From: Epiperipatus broadwayi
Taxonomy: Eukaryota; Onychophora; Udeonychophora; Euonychophora; Peripatidae
Assembly (NCBI GenBank): GCA_028023455.1
Contig: JAQFVV010012574.1
Span: 1,762,959-1,826,958 of the forward strand
Direction: 5' to 3'
Length of the DNA: 64,000 nt
How positions within the stretch are numbered: position 1 is the first letter of the stretch; each line of letters starts with the position of its first letter. A program made the position numbers and the translations under genes. Below are positions 24,334-34,153 of the stretch, in pieces. Under the pieces are notes generated by a model. It was not told the origin of the DNA. It saw only the letters and a program-made list of their open reading frames with translations, and ran no database searches.

Positions 24334-25418
24334 ATTGTTATATCCCAACTTATCTTTAACTAATGGACTAGTCCAGATTCCATCATATTTTGATTGGATT
24401 GGAGCATTCATTGTCACAGACCTATAGATATATGAATAGATAACATATATTCAATAGTAGTAACAGGCCAATGGGTAAAGATGCTCAGTGAATCTGATTG
24501 TTTTCATTATGGAAAGGAATCTGACTATAAATAGTCAATCTAGTTGGAAGTAGAGGGGACAACACAAATTACTAACAAACCTGAATGGCAGTATGAACAT
24601 GGTCCACTGTGTGGTTAGAGCAGTTAGGCAAGTTCACATTATAACTGGAAGCTGCAAGAATCTAAATCAGACAAGAGCAATCTGATATGCTACAGACAGA
24701 AGTGTTATCATACCTACACACGAGCCAAACTGTCACGCATCCAGAAGTATCATTCATGAGGCAGGCTGTCACACTATAGATGGAAGTGATAGGTAAGATT
24801 AAAAGAGTATCTGAAATTCCATACAGAAATAGTTGCAAGGTAAATAAATGTTATACAAAGCTACTAGTATCAGGCAAAGGAATATAAATTGCTATATTCA
24901 CCTGATGATACAGCCACCATTTAGATATTGTTCTACCTTTGCCTGATATTGTTTTGACTTGGTATAGCATTTAATTGCCAGGTAGCTATTTCTGTAAGGG
25001 GTTTCAGGTACATTTCTAAGCTTACCTATCACTTCCAGGTGTACCATGACAGCTTGCCTTATAATAGGTAGATGACACTTTGACAGCTTGCGTCATGTCT
25101 GATTTAGGTTCTAACAGCTTCCAGTTATAATGTGAACTTGCTTCACTGCTTTAGAAATATAGTGGACAATGTTTGTACTGCCATTCAGGTTTGATAGTAG
25201 TTTGTTGTTGTTCCCTCTTCCTCCAACTAGCTTGATTATTTATAGGCAAATCACTTCCCATAATGAAAACAATTGGATTACTGAGCCTCATCACCCATTG
25301 GCTTATTATGTTATCTATTCATATATCTATTGGTCTATGGTGATGATACTCAATCAGATTAAAATAAGATGAAATATGGACTAGTCCATTAGTTAAAAGT
25401 AGGTTGAGATATAACAAT
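24334..25418. mobile_element. 1.1-kb palindromic fold-back element
   Basis: The two halves are inverted copies over nearly their full length. The left end ATTGTTATATCCCAACTTAT is mirrored by the right end (inverted: ATTGTTATATCTCAACCTAC). Next come TAACTAATGGACTAGTCCA, a TAGTTGGAAG-type block, ACCTGAATGGCAGT, a TTCACATTATAACTGGAAGC block and CCTATCACTTCCA, all in mirrored order, meeting near 24,900-24,930. Arms are about 500-560 bp and 80-85% identical by eye, with several indels. No transposase frame exists inside. The 67-residue frame at 25,169-25,372 lies in one arm. It could be a non-autonomous fold-back DNA element or an inverted dimer of a ~500-bp repeat. No target duplication was identified. 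Confidence 0.82.
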
Positions 25419-26379
25419 AATAATTCATTAAAAAAAATTAACTACATTTACAAATGAAATACCTCAACATTTTAATTAGCTTTTTTTATTTAAAAAAAAA
25501 AAAGATTTTTATATTATTTTAAATGCAAAAAAAAAAAAGACCTTAAAGAAATACAAGTTTGAAGATATTATTATACAGTGACTAGCAAAATTATTAATAC
25601 AAGGCTACAAATACAATTCAAAGTATTTTTAAAAATATAAAAAGAAATGTTTCTTTTATACTGGCTGATTTAATAACATCTCATCACTCAGCCAACTGAC
25701 AATAATAAAGAAAATGTGACAACAAATTTATGCAAGGTAAGTATCCAAGAAAAGCTCTGTATAATGGTTAGGATGTGAGTTATCACACCCATGATTTAAA
25801 TTTCAAGAAAGAGAGTAGTCGAAGATTCTTTCAAACAGAAGAGAATTATACAAGTAATATTATTAATTTTTCAGTTAGTTTCCCTATAGGTAACCCACAT
25901 AACTAATCAATACTTATCAGCAAATCATAGATCCAGTTATTCTTAGAAAAAAAACTGAAAAGCAATTATGATTTTAATAATGTAAAAGACAGTAATCATT
26001 ATTTTATAATTCTGATAGTCATGGAATTTATAATCCTTTTTCAAAATATCTGATGTCATAATATATTGTATTAAGAGTTGCAAAAATCTAACAAACCAGA
26101 TACCATTTCCGTGTATTTCTATCCCTTATTCCATTTTTAAAGAATTTATAAGATCATTAATCAATTTCTTTTTTCTTCTACAATAGGTATTTCATAATAT
26201 CTCTTATGTTTCTTGTCAGTTCTTCTTTCTCTTCTTACTTTCATCTTTTTATGTTTACTTTTTTCAGTATTTATCATTCAAGAATAAAAAGCAAATAACA
26301 TAAACATAGTACAAAGTGTGAAAAAATTCAATAAGACAATGTAATAATAAAACACCTCAATATAAAGAAGTTTATAAAA
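25419..26379. other. Unassigned AT-rich DNA
   Basis: About 960 bp. It holds only the tentative SINE head at 25,755-25,815, plus A-rich runs. Confidence 0.4.
25755..25815 (+). repeat. Possible tRNA-like SINE head relic
   Basis: CTCTGTATAATGGTTAGGAT resembles a tRNA A box and D-loop, and GATTTAAATTTC about 35 bases on could be a decayed B box. No relative with the same sequence was found in the window. Confidence 0.3.
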
Positions 26380-27880
26380 TGGCAACATCAATTAAAATGT
26401 CACATATTCTAAATCAAATGTAAGGCAAGATGTTAAATCTATCAACAAATGGAAAAGTATCAAAAAATTATGGAATTATTATACATACCTTGAAAAAAGC
26501 AGATGAAAAAAATACAGAAACTGATTGCATGTGAAAAATATCTCATTGATAGTATTGTGTAGACTAGATAATTGGGAAATGCAATGATAATATTGATATT
26601 TAAATAAAGAAAAACAGGCTTTGGGAACCACAAATAAGTGAAAAAGATTTTAGAAATTATAGACTTATGATTTAAATATTAGATATTTATTAAAATCTCT
26701 ACAAAGATCTTGGAATTTAATCCAAAATGAATTTAAAGAAGTTTTAACATAATATTAATAAAAATTACAGGCAATATGTGTGTGAAAGTTTGACATTCAG
26801 TTCATGAATCACAGAAAGGGTTTAATTGTAGAAGTAGTTCCGTTGAAATTGAAACCATGTAATATTATGATAAACACCCAGAATATTATGAAATTTTAAA
26901 TTTAGCTATAATTAGACTACAAGATAATCTGGTGAGAAAATATGACAGAGTGGTTCTATTTCCCCAAACTTCTTATAACAATCTTAATATATTGTACATG
27001 CTTAAACCTGCATTTATATAAGTAATATATGCGGGATTCGAACTCAGACTTTCACACGATCCACTACTTTCAGTACCATCTCATATTGCTGACCCACTTG
27101 ATCACACACATGTTGAAAAGATAAATAATCACCAATATACGTATTTCATGCTAAACCAGCACTCATCAGTTGGTCCAGATCACCATATCCCACACATATA
27201 TACAATCAGTGCTCAGCTTTATATTAAGATAGCCAATCTTCATACTTTAATGGAAAGGCTTCAAACTATTCCAACTCACAACTCTTAAGCTTTTCCATTA
27301 AAGTATGAAGATTGGCTATCTTAATATTGAGTTGAGCACTGATTGTATATATGTGTGAGGATAGTAATCTAGACCAACTGATGATTGCTGGTTTAGCATG
27401 AAATACGTATATTGATGATTATATATCTTTTCAACATGTGTGTGATCAGGTGGGTCAGCAATATGAGATGGCACTGAGAGTAGTGGGTCATGTGAAAGTC
27501 TCAGTTCGAATCCTGCATATATAACAATCTTAGTAAAGTATTTGTAGAATATAATAAAAAGAAAAAAAAAATTGTTATTATTTAAGACATCTATATTTTG
27601 CATATCATGAAATTATTTTGGGAAATAATGCTTGAGAACTTCAGGATCTGTTACAAGAGATATCATATAAAGCAAAAAAAAAACCCAGGATTAAAAATTA
27701 ATATTAAAAAGATAAAAGCCATGTTCAATGAATTTTCAAAATTAAGAGAGTAAACATAGATTATAATTAGAAATTAAAATTATAAATACCTTGACAAATT
27801 ATTAATTTTATGAAAAAATAATGATCATAATTAATCTAGAATAATATACTTTCAGTATCACTTAATATGTGTTCTTCCAC
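26380..27880 (+). mobile_element. RTE-type LINE fragment, split by an insertion
   Basis: A decayed plus-strand copy of the RTE family. 26,440-26,660 aligns with the N-terminal RT region of the copies at 58.8-59.0 and 63.8-64.0 kb, with shared words such as AAAAAAGCAGATGAAAAA and TTAGAAATTATAGACTTATG (the RNYRP block). 26,941-26,986 plus 27,533-27,550 aligns with the region coding the QGDSISPKLFTAVLQEVF block. 27,630-27,730 aligns with the LQEML.EIS...LKINIKKTK block. Stops occur every few codons. The element is interrupted at 26,987-27,519 by a palindromic insertion. Endonuclease and C-terminus are not recognisable. Confidence 0.75.
26974..27532. mobile_element. Palindromic SINE-like insertion with 13-bp target duplication
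   Basis: The insert at about 26,987-27,519 is flanked by perfect copies of TATAACAATCTTA (26,974-26,986 and 27,520-27,532). It is a head-to-head pair of ~235-bp arms meeting near 27,281. Its tips carry a tRNA-like B box: GTTCGAATCC at the right tip, inverted at the left as GGATTCGAAC. The arms hold the same body as the repeat arrays at 28-29.4 kb and 42.1-42.9 kb (AACTGATGATTGCTGGTTTA, GAGCACTGATTGTATATATG). Removing the insert and one 13-mer restores the alignment of the host RTE copy across its PKLF...VF codons, so the boundaries are firm. About 45 bp next to the left duplication are not mirrored on the right. The minus-strand frame at 27,316-27,603 runs through the right arm and is not a gene. 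Confidence 0.88.
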
Positions 27881-27939
27881 AACTTATATATATATATATT
27901 TAAATACAAGTATATTGTCTATAATGAATTTAATGTAAT

Positions 27940-28345
27940 TTATAAGGAATTTGAAATCAGACTTTCAAGCTCCTTATAGCTATCCGCTTGATACGCATGA
28001 CCACATACATGTGAAAAAGATAAACGATATCCAATATATGTATTTTGTGCTGGACTAGCACTCAGTTGGTCCAAATCACTATCTTCCACACATACATACA
28101 ATCAGTGTTCCATTTATATTAAGATAGCAAACCTTCAAACTTTAATGGACAAGCTTCAGTCTTCTTCATCCTTGAACTCTTCAGCCATCCATATCATTGA
28201 AATTCCGATGATGGAACCTTCAAAGCCCTTGCTGATGCCAATATTATTGTCATACTCATGGTGACTTTAAATCACTCTGACCCCTCTTTAGTAAATGGAC
28301 ATATTAAAGTCATATCCATTTACTAAAGAGGGGGCAGAATACAAA
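27940..28345 (-). repeat. SINE-like repeat family S, inverted unit
   Basis: A minus-oriented member of the ~460-bp family. In reverse order it shows the tRNA-like end (GAAATCAGACTTTCAAGCTC, about 27,950), the GTGCTGGACTAGCACTCAGT block, the AATCAGTGTTCCATTTATAT block, AAACTTTAATGGACAAGC, GATGCCAATATTATTGTCAT and CACTCTGACCCCTC. It is head-to-head with the plus-oriented units that follow, the switch falling in the hairpin at 28,283-28,337. Confidence 0.8.
28283..28337. repeat. Short perfect hairpin at orientation switch
   Basis: CCCCTCTTTAGTAAATGGA and its reverse complement TCCATTTACTAAAGAGGGG flank a 15-base loop. The hairpin is exactly where the flanking family S units change from minus to plus orientation. 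This suggests the fold of the parent molecule at which inverted copying started. Confidence 0.85.
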
Positions 28346-29400
28346 TTGAATATGTAATATTTACAAGTATATTTTCTATACTGAACTTATGAAATTTAAA
28401 AGAAATTTGAACTGACTTTCAAGCGAAGTGGATAGCTATAAGGAGCTTAAAAGTGTGAGTTCAAATCCTTCTAATTTACTATAAGCACAGTATAGACAAT
28501 GTATTTGTTTTTAAATATTACATATTCAGCCTCTATCCTTCCCATTCTTCTTCTGTGTTTTTAAAATGGATATATTAAGATTCTATATGGGAGGGATCAG
28601 AGTGACTTAAAGATCACAACATGGGTATAACAATAAGTGCATCAGCAAGAACTTTGATCATATCAGATTTTCAATGATATGGATGGCTAAAGGGTTGAAG
28701 GATGGAAAAGATCGAAGCCTGTTCATTAAAGTTTGAAGATTTGTTATCTTAATATAAACTGGGCACCGATTATATATGTGTGTTGGAAATAAGATCTGGA
28801 TCAACAGATGAGTGCTGGTTCAACACAAAATATTTATATTGGAGATCATTTATCCTTTGCACATATATGTGATTATGTGTATCAGTCATATGAGTATATA
28901 TATATAAGGAGTGGATAACTTGAGCTTGAAAATCTGAATTCAAATCCCTTCTAAGTTTAGTGTAGACAATATACTTGTATTTGAATATTGCATATTCAGC
29001 CTGTATTTTTCCCATCCCTCTTATGGACATATTAAAGTCCTATATATGAGGTGTCATAGTGATTTGAAATTAACAAGGTTATGACAATAATATTGGCATC
29101 AACAAGAGCTTTTGAGTATTCCATCATCAGATTTTCAATTATATGGATGGAAGAAGAGTTAGAGGGTGAAGACTGAAGCCTATCCATTAAAGTTTGAAAA
29201 TTTGCTATCTTAATATAAACAGAGCACTGAATATATGGGGGGGGGTGATCTGGACCAACTGATGATTGCTGGTTCAGCATGAAATATGTATATTAAAGAT
29301 CATTTATCTTTTTCACAGGAATGTGGTCATGTGTATCAGTTGTATAAGATAGAATAGCTGCAGGAAGCTTGAAAGTCTGAGTTCAAATCCCTCAATTTTT
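28346..29400 (+). repeat. SINE-like repeat family S, tandem plus-strand units
   Basis: Two consecutive plus-oriented units plus a leading partial unit. The landmark TTCTATATGGGAGGGATCAG (28,581) recurs as TCCTATATATGAGGTGTCAT (29,038), a period of 457 bp. Each unit carries ATTAAAGTTTGAAGATTTG, TAATATAAACTGGGCAC, GATCTGGATCAACAGATGAG and ends in a tRNA-like segment with a B box of the type GAGTTCAAATCC (28,457-28,468; 28,936-28,948; 29,379-29,390). The minus-strand frames at 28,770-29,030 and 29,032-29,280 are antisense to the repeat. Order within a unit fits tRNA-like head, unique body, then the next head, as in a tandemly arranged SINE. Confidence 0.82.
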
Positions 29401-31171
29401 ATATATGAATCCTAGATCTGGATAATCAATGTATCCAGTAACTTTTTGATTTAAAGCTGACCTGGGATTTAAAAACAAAAAATAGTTAGCAATTTTTTTC
29501 TGCGGACAAAGAGCTCCAATGTATCTCTTTATCTCTGGTGTTCTAATCTATTTTGCATAAACATAGAGCTGACTTTGCTTAACAGAAAAGATTGCAGAGA
29601 CAAAATTTCTGGTATATTCGAAAAAACCAGCATAGAGTGAAAGAAGAAACAGATATTACTGATATTATGCAAAGAATTTAAGAATAAAATTAAAAAAGGA
29701 TGGACATGTTGATAGAAAAGATCATGGATAGAGAGCCAAAGCCCTGAAGTACTGATATTATGCAGAGAATTTAAGAATAAAATTTAAAAAGGATGGACAT
29801 GTTGATAGAAAAGATCATGGATAGAGAGCCAAAGCCCTGAAGTACATCGCAAGTAATATTAAAATCTTTAAAAAAATATTACGTATATATGGATTAAAAA
29901 AAGTTTATTGTATCATGAGAAGGTAAGTTATGTATCAGACAAACAGAAATAAACTGAAAAGACTTCCATTCGGTAAAAGATAGATAGTATTTTACAGAGT
30001 TAATGCTGTTTAATATATATGTGGGTAACATTTTTTTTACAAATGTATTGTAAATTTTCTTATTTATAAAAGAATTATATTACTCATAAAGGCGTGAAGG
30101 CATTAATGTTTGATTGATATAAATTGTTTTGGTAATTTCCTGAAAGCAAGCGTAAAATCCAATTAGGAAATAGTTACTTCAAATATTACCGAATTTGTTT
30201 TAATAGATATTTCTCAATACTTATACATATAACGATAAATCCTTAAATAAAAACACCGACGCACAGACTAGAATTTAGAAGTAAAATTTTAGAGCTAAAG
30301 ATTAAAAAAAGAAGTTTCTATTATTACCGCTAGATGACCTTACTGCATTTAAATTGGAAGTGGCAGTAAATACATGAATTAAGTTTTGACTTGGCTAAAT
30401 GTGGTATTGATTATTTTATATTAATAGAAACAGTAATTAAAAAATATTTATAGTAAACTGAATTCTTTAAAGAAAGTAATTACTTCTTAAATTTTGTTTT
30501 AAACCCATAAACTCAGGAAAATTTGTTAGCAGCGTTGAAAAGAGAATAGCGTATTCTTTTACCACTTCCTTAAAATTATTTAAATTAACCAATTATAAAA
30601 AATTAACTCTGAAACATTGATTGCAAGATGAAAAAAAGATATTCTTTACAACAGACAAAAGATTTAAAATTTTAAAACATTAAAAAAAAAAAAGAATCCG
30701 AAGCAATATTACCATTTTATCATAGATAAAAATAGAATCCGAAGTGAGTAAAATGTATAGGGGTTGAAATAAAACATAATTTACTGCGTCATTAAAAAAA
30801 TCGTAAAATTTAATAAGACGTAGGTTGCAAAAAAAAAAAAAAAATTAATACAAAGTTAATAAATTTTGATTTTTTTAAAAATTTACTCTTAAAAAAACAA
30901 CACAACAATAACATGCTTGCTTCTACGATGAGATATTTAATTATTCCGTTTATATGTATGAAACTGCTTTACATACACATTACTGAAATGTACTGAATCT
31001 GCCTACATATCTACAACCTCAACCCTAATCTAAGCTGGGTAAACTTTTTAAAATTTCTGGTTCTAACCAAGTTTACAATTTTTCTTTCATAATAATCTAA
31101 GAAGCAAGTCATAGCTTGTATTTACAAAAATGCAATACAGAGAGCGTACCAATAGCTCAAATAAGCTCTTA
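29401..31171. other. AT-rich DNA with a tandem duplication
   Basis: About 1.8 kb. It holds the 93-bp tandem duplication annotated at 29,657-29,842. The rest is AT-rich with A and T runs and no recognised gene. Confidence 0.45.
29657..29842 (+). repeat. 93-bp tandem duplication
   Basis: 29,657-29,749 is followed immediately by a near-identical copy, 29,750-29,842, beginning TACTGATATTATGC in both. Only two or three differences are seen (AAAG/GAG and one A-run length). The unit's source is unknown. A plus-strand reading GHVDRKDHG...AKALKYI is open over part of it but I cannot assign it to a family. The near identity makes it recent. Confidence 0.9.
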
Positions 31172-31280
31172 GAGTGGTGAATGGAAAATAACGTGGCTAA
31201 CAGGTTTCTCTGGGCATAATTGCTGAGAGATTCTTGACTTCGTTTAAGGAGGAGTTACAGTACATCACATCACATCTTAA
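31172..31280 (+). mobile_element. LINE family A, 3' UTR stub
   Basis: Only the last ~105 bp of LINE A are present: AACGTGGCTAACAGGTTTC, TGGGCATAATTGCTGAGAGA, TTCTTGACTTCGTTTAAGGA, then the tandem tail ACATCACATCACATC. It is nearly identical to the 3' end of the copy at 11,250-11,790. Extreme 5' truncation is normal for LINE insertions. Confidence 0.85.
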
Positions 31281-31546
31281 TTTTTCTTTCAGAAAACTTA
31301 TAAACCCGATTAATCATCCAAATCATTATCACCAGCAATATTGAATCTGGTAAGTATTGGCTTCTTACTACTCTCTGAGGAGCTGCTGGAGAAGTCTTTG
31401 CTTTACCCCAAGACTGATTTGCCTTTTTATGTTTTATATATCAATGGTCAAGTGTTACTGCATAGTTATTTAATTTGCTTTTAGTTAAAGAATTTAGCAT
31501 TCATTTAAATTTAAACGTGTCAAAATGCTGTATGGGATGTGTGTTG
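31281..31546. other. Unassigned spacer between LINE A copies
   Basis: About 265 bp between a plus-strand and a minus-strand LINE A 3' end, so the two tails face each other. No repeat was recognised. Confidence 0.4.
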
Positions 31547-32665
31547 TGATGCACTATGGCTTCTCCTTTCTCAGAGTCAGGAATCTCTCAGCCACTAGGC
31601 CCAGAGAAACCTGTTAACCACCTTACATTCCCTTTCCATTCCCCACCCTAACTTTTTCCCTTATTCTTTTCTATCCTGCTCCATCCCATTTCCACAATAT
31701 TATCTTTGTCAACTCTACAGTCTTTATATTGAAATTCCCCTTATCTTTTCCCAAACCGAGCATAAAAATCAAGAACCCACTTTCTGTCTCCCATAACTTC
31801 ATTATTTATACCCTTTCTGTTTGTAGACATTTACATTCAATTAATAAATGCCTAATATTTTCTATGCTTTTCTTACATAACTAAATATTATGCAGCTAGA
31901 ATAAATATTATGCAGCTAGAATTGTGTGGAAGGGAGTGACAGTAGCATGGTTAACTTATGGTAATGATGCATTATGTGTTAGTAAAAGGGTGTTATATTA
32001 CTTAGAAAAAAAAATACAAGGAGAAGTAGGAAGATATGCATTAGATGCATAAATCATCCATATTTTTCCTGTTCAAGTCTTAAACAGTAAACTATTTTTC
32101 TTGCTATTATCATAAACTAACTTGCACAATTCTGTTTACTTCTATATATATATTTAAACTCTTAGTTCTCCATCTCTCCAATTCCTATTTTTTATTAATG
32201 CATCAATTTTTCTATCCCATTTCCTGCCACTATAACACTCAACAATTCTCTTAACAACAATCATTTTACCTTATGTATAAGAGTACTGATATAAATTCTT
32301 TACCCAAATCTTCTGCATACCATATTATTTTTCTCTTCATCTTGTTGTCTATCCTTTACTCATAACTCATTTAAATATTATTTTGGCTATTCTCTTATTA
32401 ACCATAAATTGCAATCTACCAAAACATTTTCATTTTGCTTTTTGCATCTCTCATATAAAAATTTGACCATCCCATTTTTCTTTGAATTGCTTCCTTTACC
32501 AACCACACACATCTGCATCTAATGCATATCTTCCTACTTCTCCTTGTATTTTTTTTTCTAAGTAATATAACACCCTTTTACTAACACATAATGCATCATT
32601 ACCATAAGTTAACCATGCTACTGACACTCCCTTCCATACAATTCTAGCTGCATAATATTTATTAA
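31547..32665 (-). mobile_element. LINE family A, rearranged 5'-truncated copy
   Basis: Minus-strand copy with its 3' end at about 31,547 (inverted tail-type TGTGATGCA). It covers the 3' UTR, zinc-knuckle region and C-terminal domain up to RIVWKGVSVAWLTYGND (32,496-32,681 frame). It is interrupted at 31,883-32,050 by an inverted copy of its own segment 32,515-32,665. Comparison with the intact sister (32,666-35,583) shows that the insertion falls inside the block that encodes the zinc knuckle. Its 5' end abuts the 3' tail of the next LINE A copy exactly, without spacer DNA. Confidence 0.85.
31883..32050 (+). repeat. Inverted templated insertion inside LINE A
   Basis: A ~150-bp segment in plus orientation (reading LTYGNDALCVSKRVL) is inverted relative to the LINE it sits in. 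It is about 98-99% identical to the reverse complement of 32,515-32,665. It opens with a perfect 20-bp tandem duplication of AAATATTATGCAGCTAGAAT (31,883-31,902 and 31,903-31,922). Some 8 bp of LINE sequence seems to be lost at the insertion point. The two arms are about 465 bp apart and could fold into a long hairpin. Confidence 0.88.
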
Positions 32666-32774
32666 ATGTGATGTGATGCACTGTGACTTCTCTTTAAACA
32701 GAGTCAGGAATCTCTCAGCAGCTATGCTCAGAGAAACCTGTTAGCCACTTTACCTTCCTTTTCCATTGTCCACC

Positions 32775-34040
32775 CTAAGTTTTCCTATAATCTGCTCCAT
32801 CCCATTTCCACAACATAATCTTTGTCAACTCCATGACCTTCATATCTAAATCCCCCTTATCTTTTCCCAAACCTAGCATAAAAACCAATAACTCACTTTC
32901 TGTATAATCACTTTGTTCATATTTAATCTTCCATAACTTCATTATTTGTACCCTTTCTGCTTCCAAGCATTTACATTGAAGTAACAGATGCCTAATATTT
33001 TCTATGCCTTCCTTACACAACTTGCAGACTAAATCACCCATATTTTTCCATTTACGTGTATATTCCCTTGTTGCTAAAGATCCCGTTCGAGCCTTAAACA
33101 ATAAACTACTTTCCTTACTATTATCATAAATTAACTCACACCCAATGTTCTGTTTACTTCTATATATATTTAAACTCGTTTTACTCTCCATACTAGTTCT
33201 CCATCTCTCCAACTCCCTATTCTTTATTAATGCATCTATTCTTCTATCCCACTCCTTACCACTATAACACTCAACAATCCTCCTAACACAATCATCCCAC
33301 CTTTTGTACAAGTATACTGACATAAATTCTTTATCCAAATCTTCTGCATACCGCATTACCTTTCTCACCCATCTTGTTGCCTGCCCTTTACTTGTAACCC
33401 AATTAAATACTATTTTGGCTATTCTTTTATTATCCATAAACTGCAATCTACCAAACATTTTCAATTTGCTTTTTGCATCCCTCATATAAAAACTTGACCA
33501 TCCCATTTCTCCTTGAATTGCCTCCTTTGCTGTCCACACCTCAGCATCTAATGCATGTCTTCCTACTTCCCTTTGTACTTTTTCTAAGCAATCTAATACC
33601 CCTTTACTAACACATAACGCATCATTGCCATATGTTAACCCTGCTACTGCCACTCCCTTCCATACAATTCTAGCTACATCATATTTATTATATGAAAACA
33701 CTGTTAATTTCTTTATCAATCCCTTTCTTTTCTTTGCTTCATTTATCAATTTTTTCTCCCATTCATCCAAGCAATTTTTCTTATTACTCAAGATGATTCC
33801 CAAATAACTATATCTATTCACCACACTTAACTTTATATCCCCCAATAAGAAATCCTTGTCTTCTCTTTCCCCAGTATTCACCATCATTATATTTGATTTT
33901 CCTTCACTAAATTTAATCCCCATATCTTTACCCACTCTTGTGCATATCCTCAGCATAACATCCATATATTCTCTTCTTTCTGCACACAAAGACATCATCT
34001 GCAAAAAAAAGACCCGACAATGTATGTACTCTCTTGCCAC
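32775..34040 (-). pseudogene. LINE A RT thumb and C-terminal zinc-knuckle domain
   Basis: A 421-residue frame from the C-terminal half of the LINE A ORF. Its first ~20 residues are out of the original frame: the FADD catalytic box lies in another frame just upstream because of the tandem duplication. From residue ~20 on come the conserved block MGIKFSEGKSNIMM (39-53), YSYLGIILSN (78-87) and a long helical C-terminal region. Residues 339-356 form a zinc knuckle C339-x2-C342-x8-H351-x4-C356, followed by SELLVFMLGLGKDKGDL. Such knuckles bind the element RNA or target DNA. The assigned Met is not a true start, only the first ATG after the break. Confidence 0.85.
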
Positions 34041-34110
34041 CTATTAATGGACATCATCCGCAAAAAAAAAGACCCAACAATGTATGTACTCTCTTGCCAC
34101 CTATTAATGG
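33992..34110 (-). repeat. Tandem duplication across the RT catalytic box
   Basis: Unit 1 (33,992-34,050, 59 bp) and unit 2 (34,051-34,110, 60 bp) are near identical, differing in the A-run length and two bases. The unit encodes on the minus strand the stretch ending with FFADDV, the RT catalytic motif, so the box is duplicated and the frame shifted. Confidence 0.95.
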
Positions 34111-34153
34111 TATCTCTATCCCTCTTCCAAGACTTTCTATTCCTCTCTCCATT

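Noticed and set aside
27316-29280. Similar minus-strand peptides (LNQ.SSVG.D..., IKIAN.QTLMD) in several family S copies, suggesting a conserved small protein
   Set aside because: The frames differ in start, length and phase between copies, stop codons interrupt them at different places, and the similarity is fully explained by DNA identity of the repeat. No codon-level conservation is visible.
28000-29400. CRISPR-like array from recurring units
   Set aside because: Units are ~460 bp SINE-like repeats without short repeats and unique spacers; the sequence is eukaryotic.
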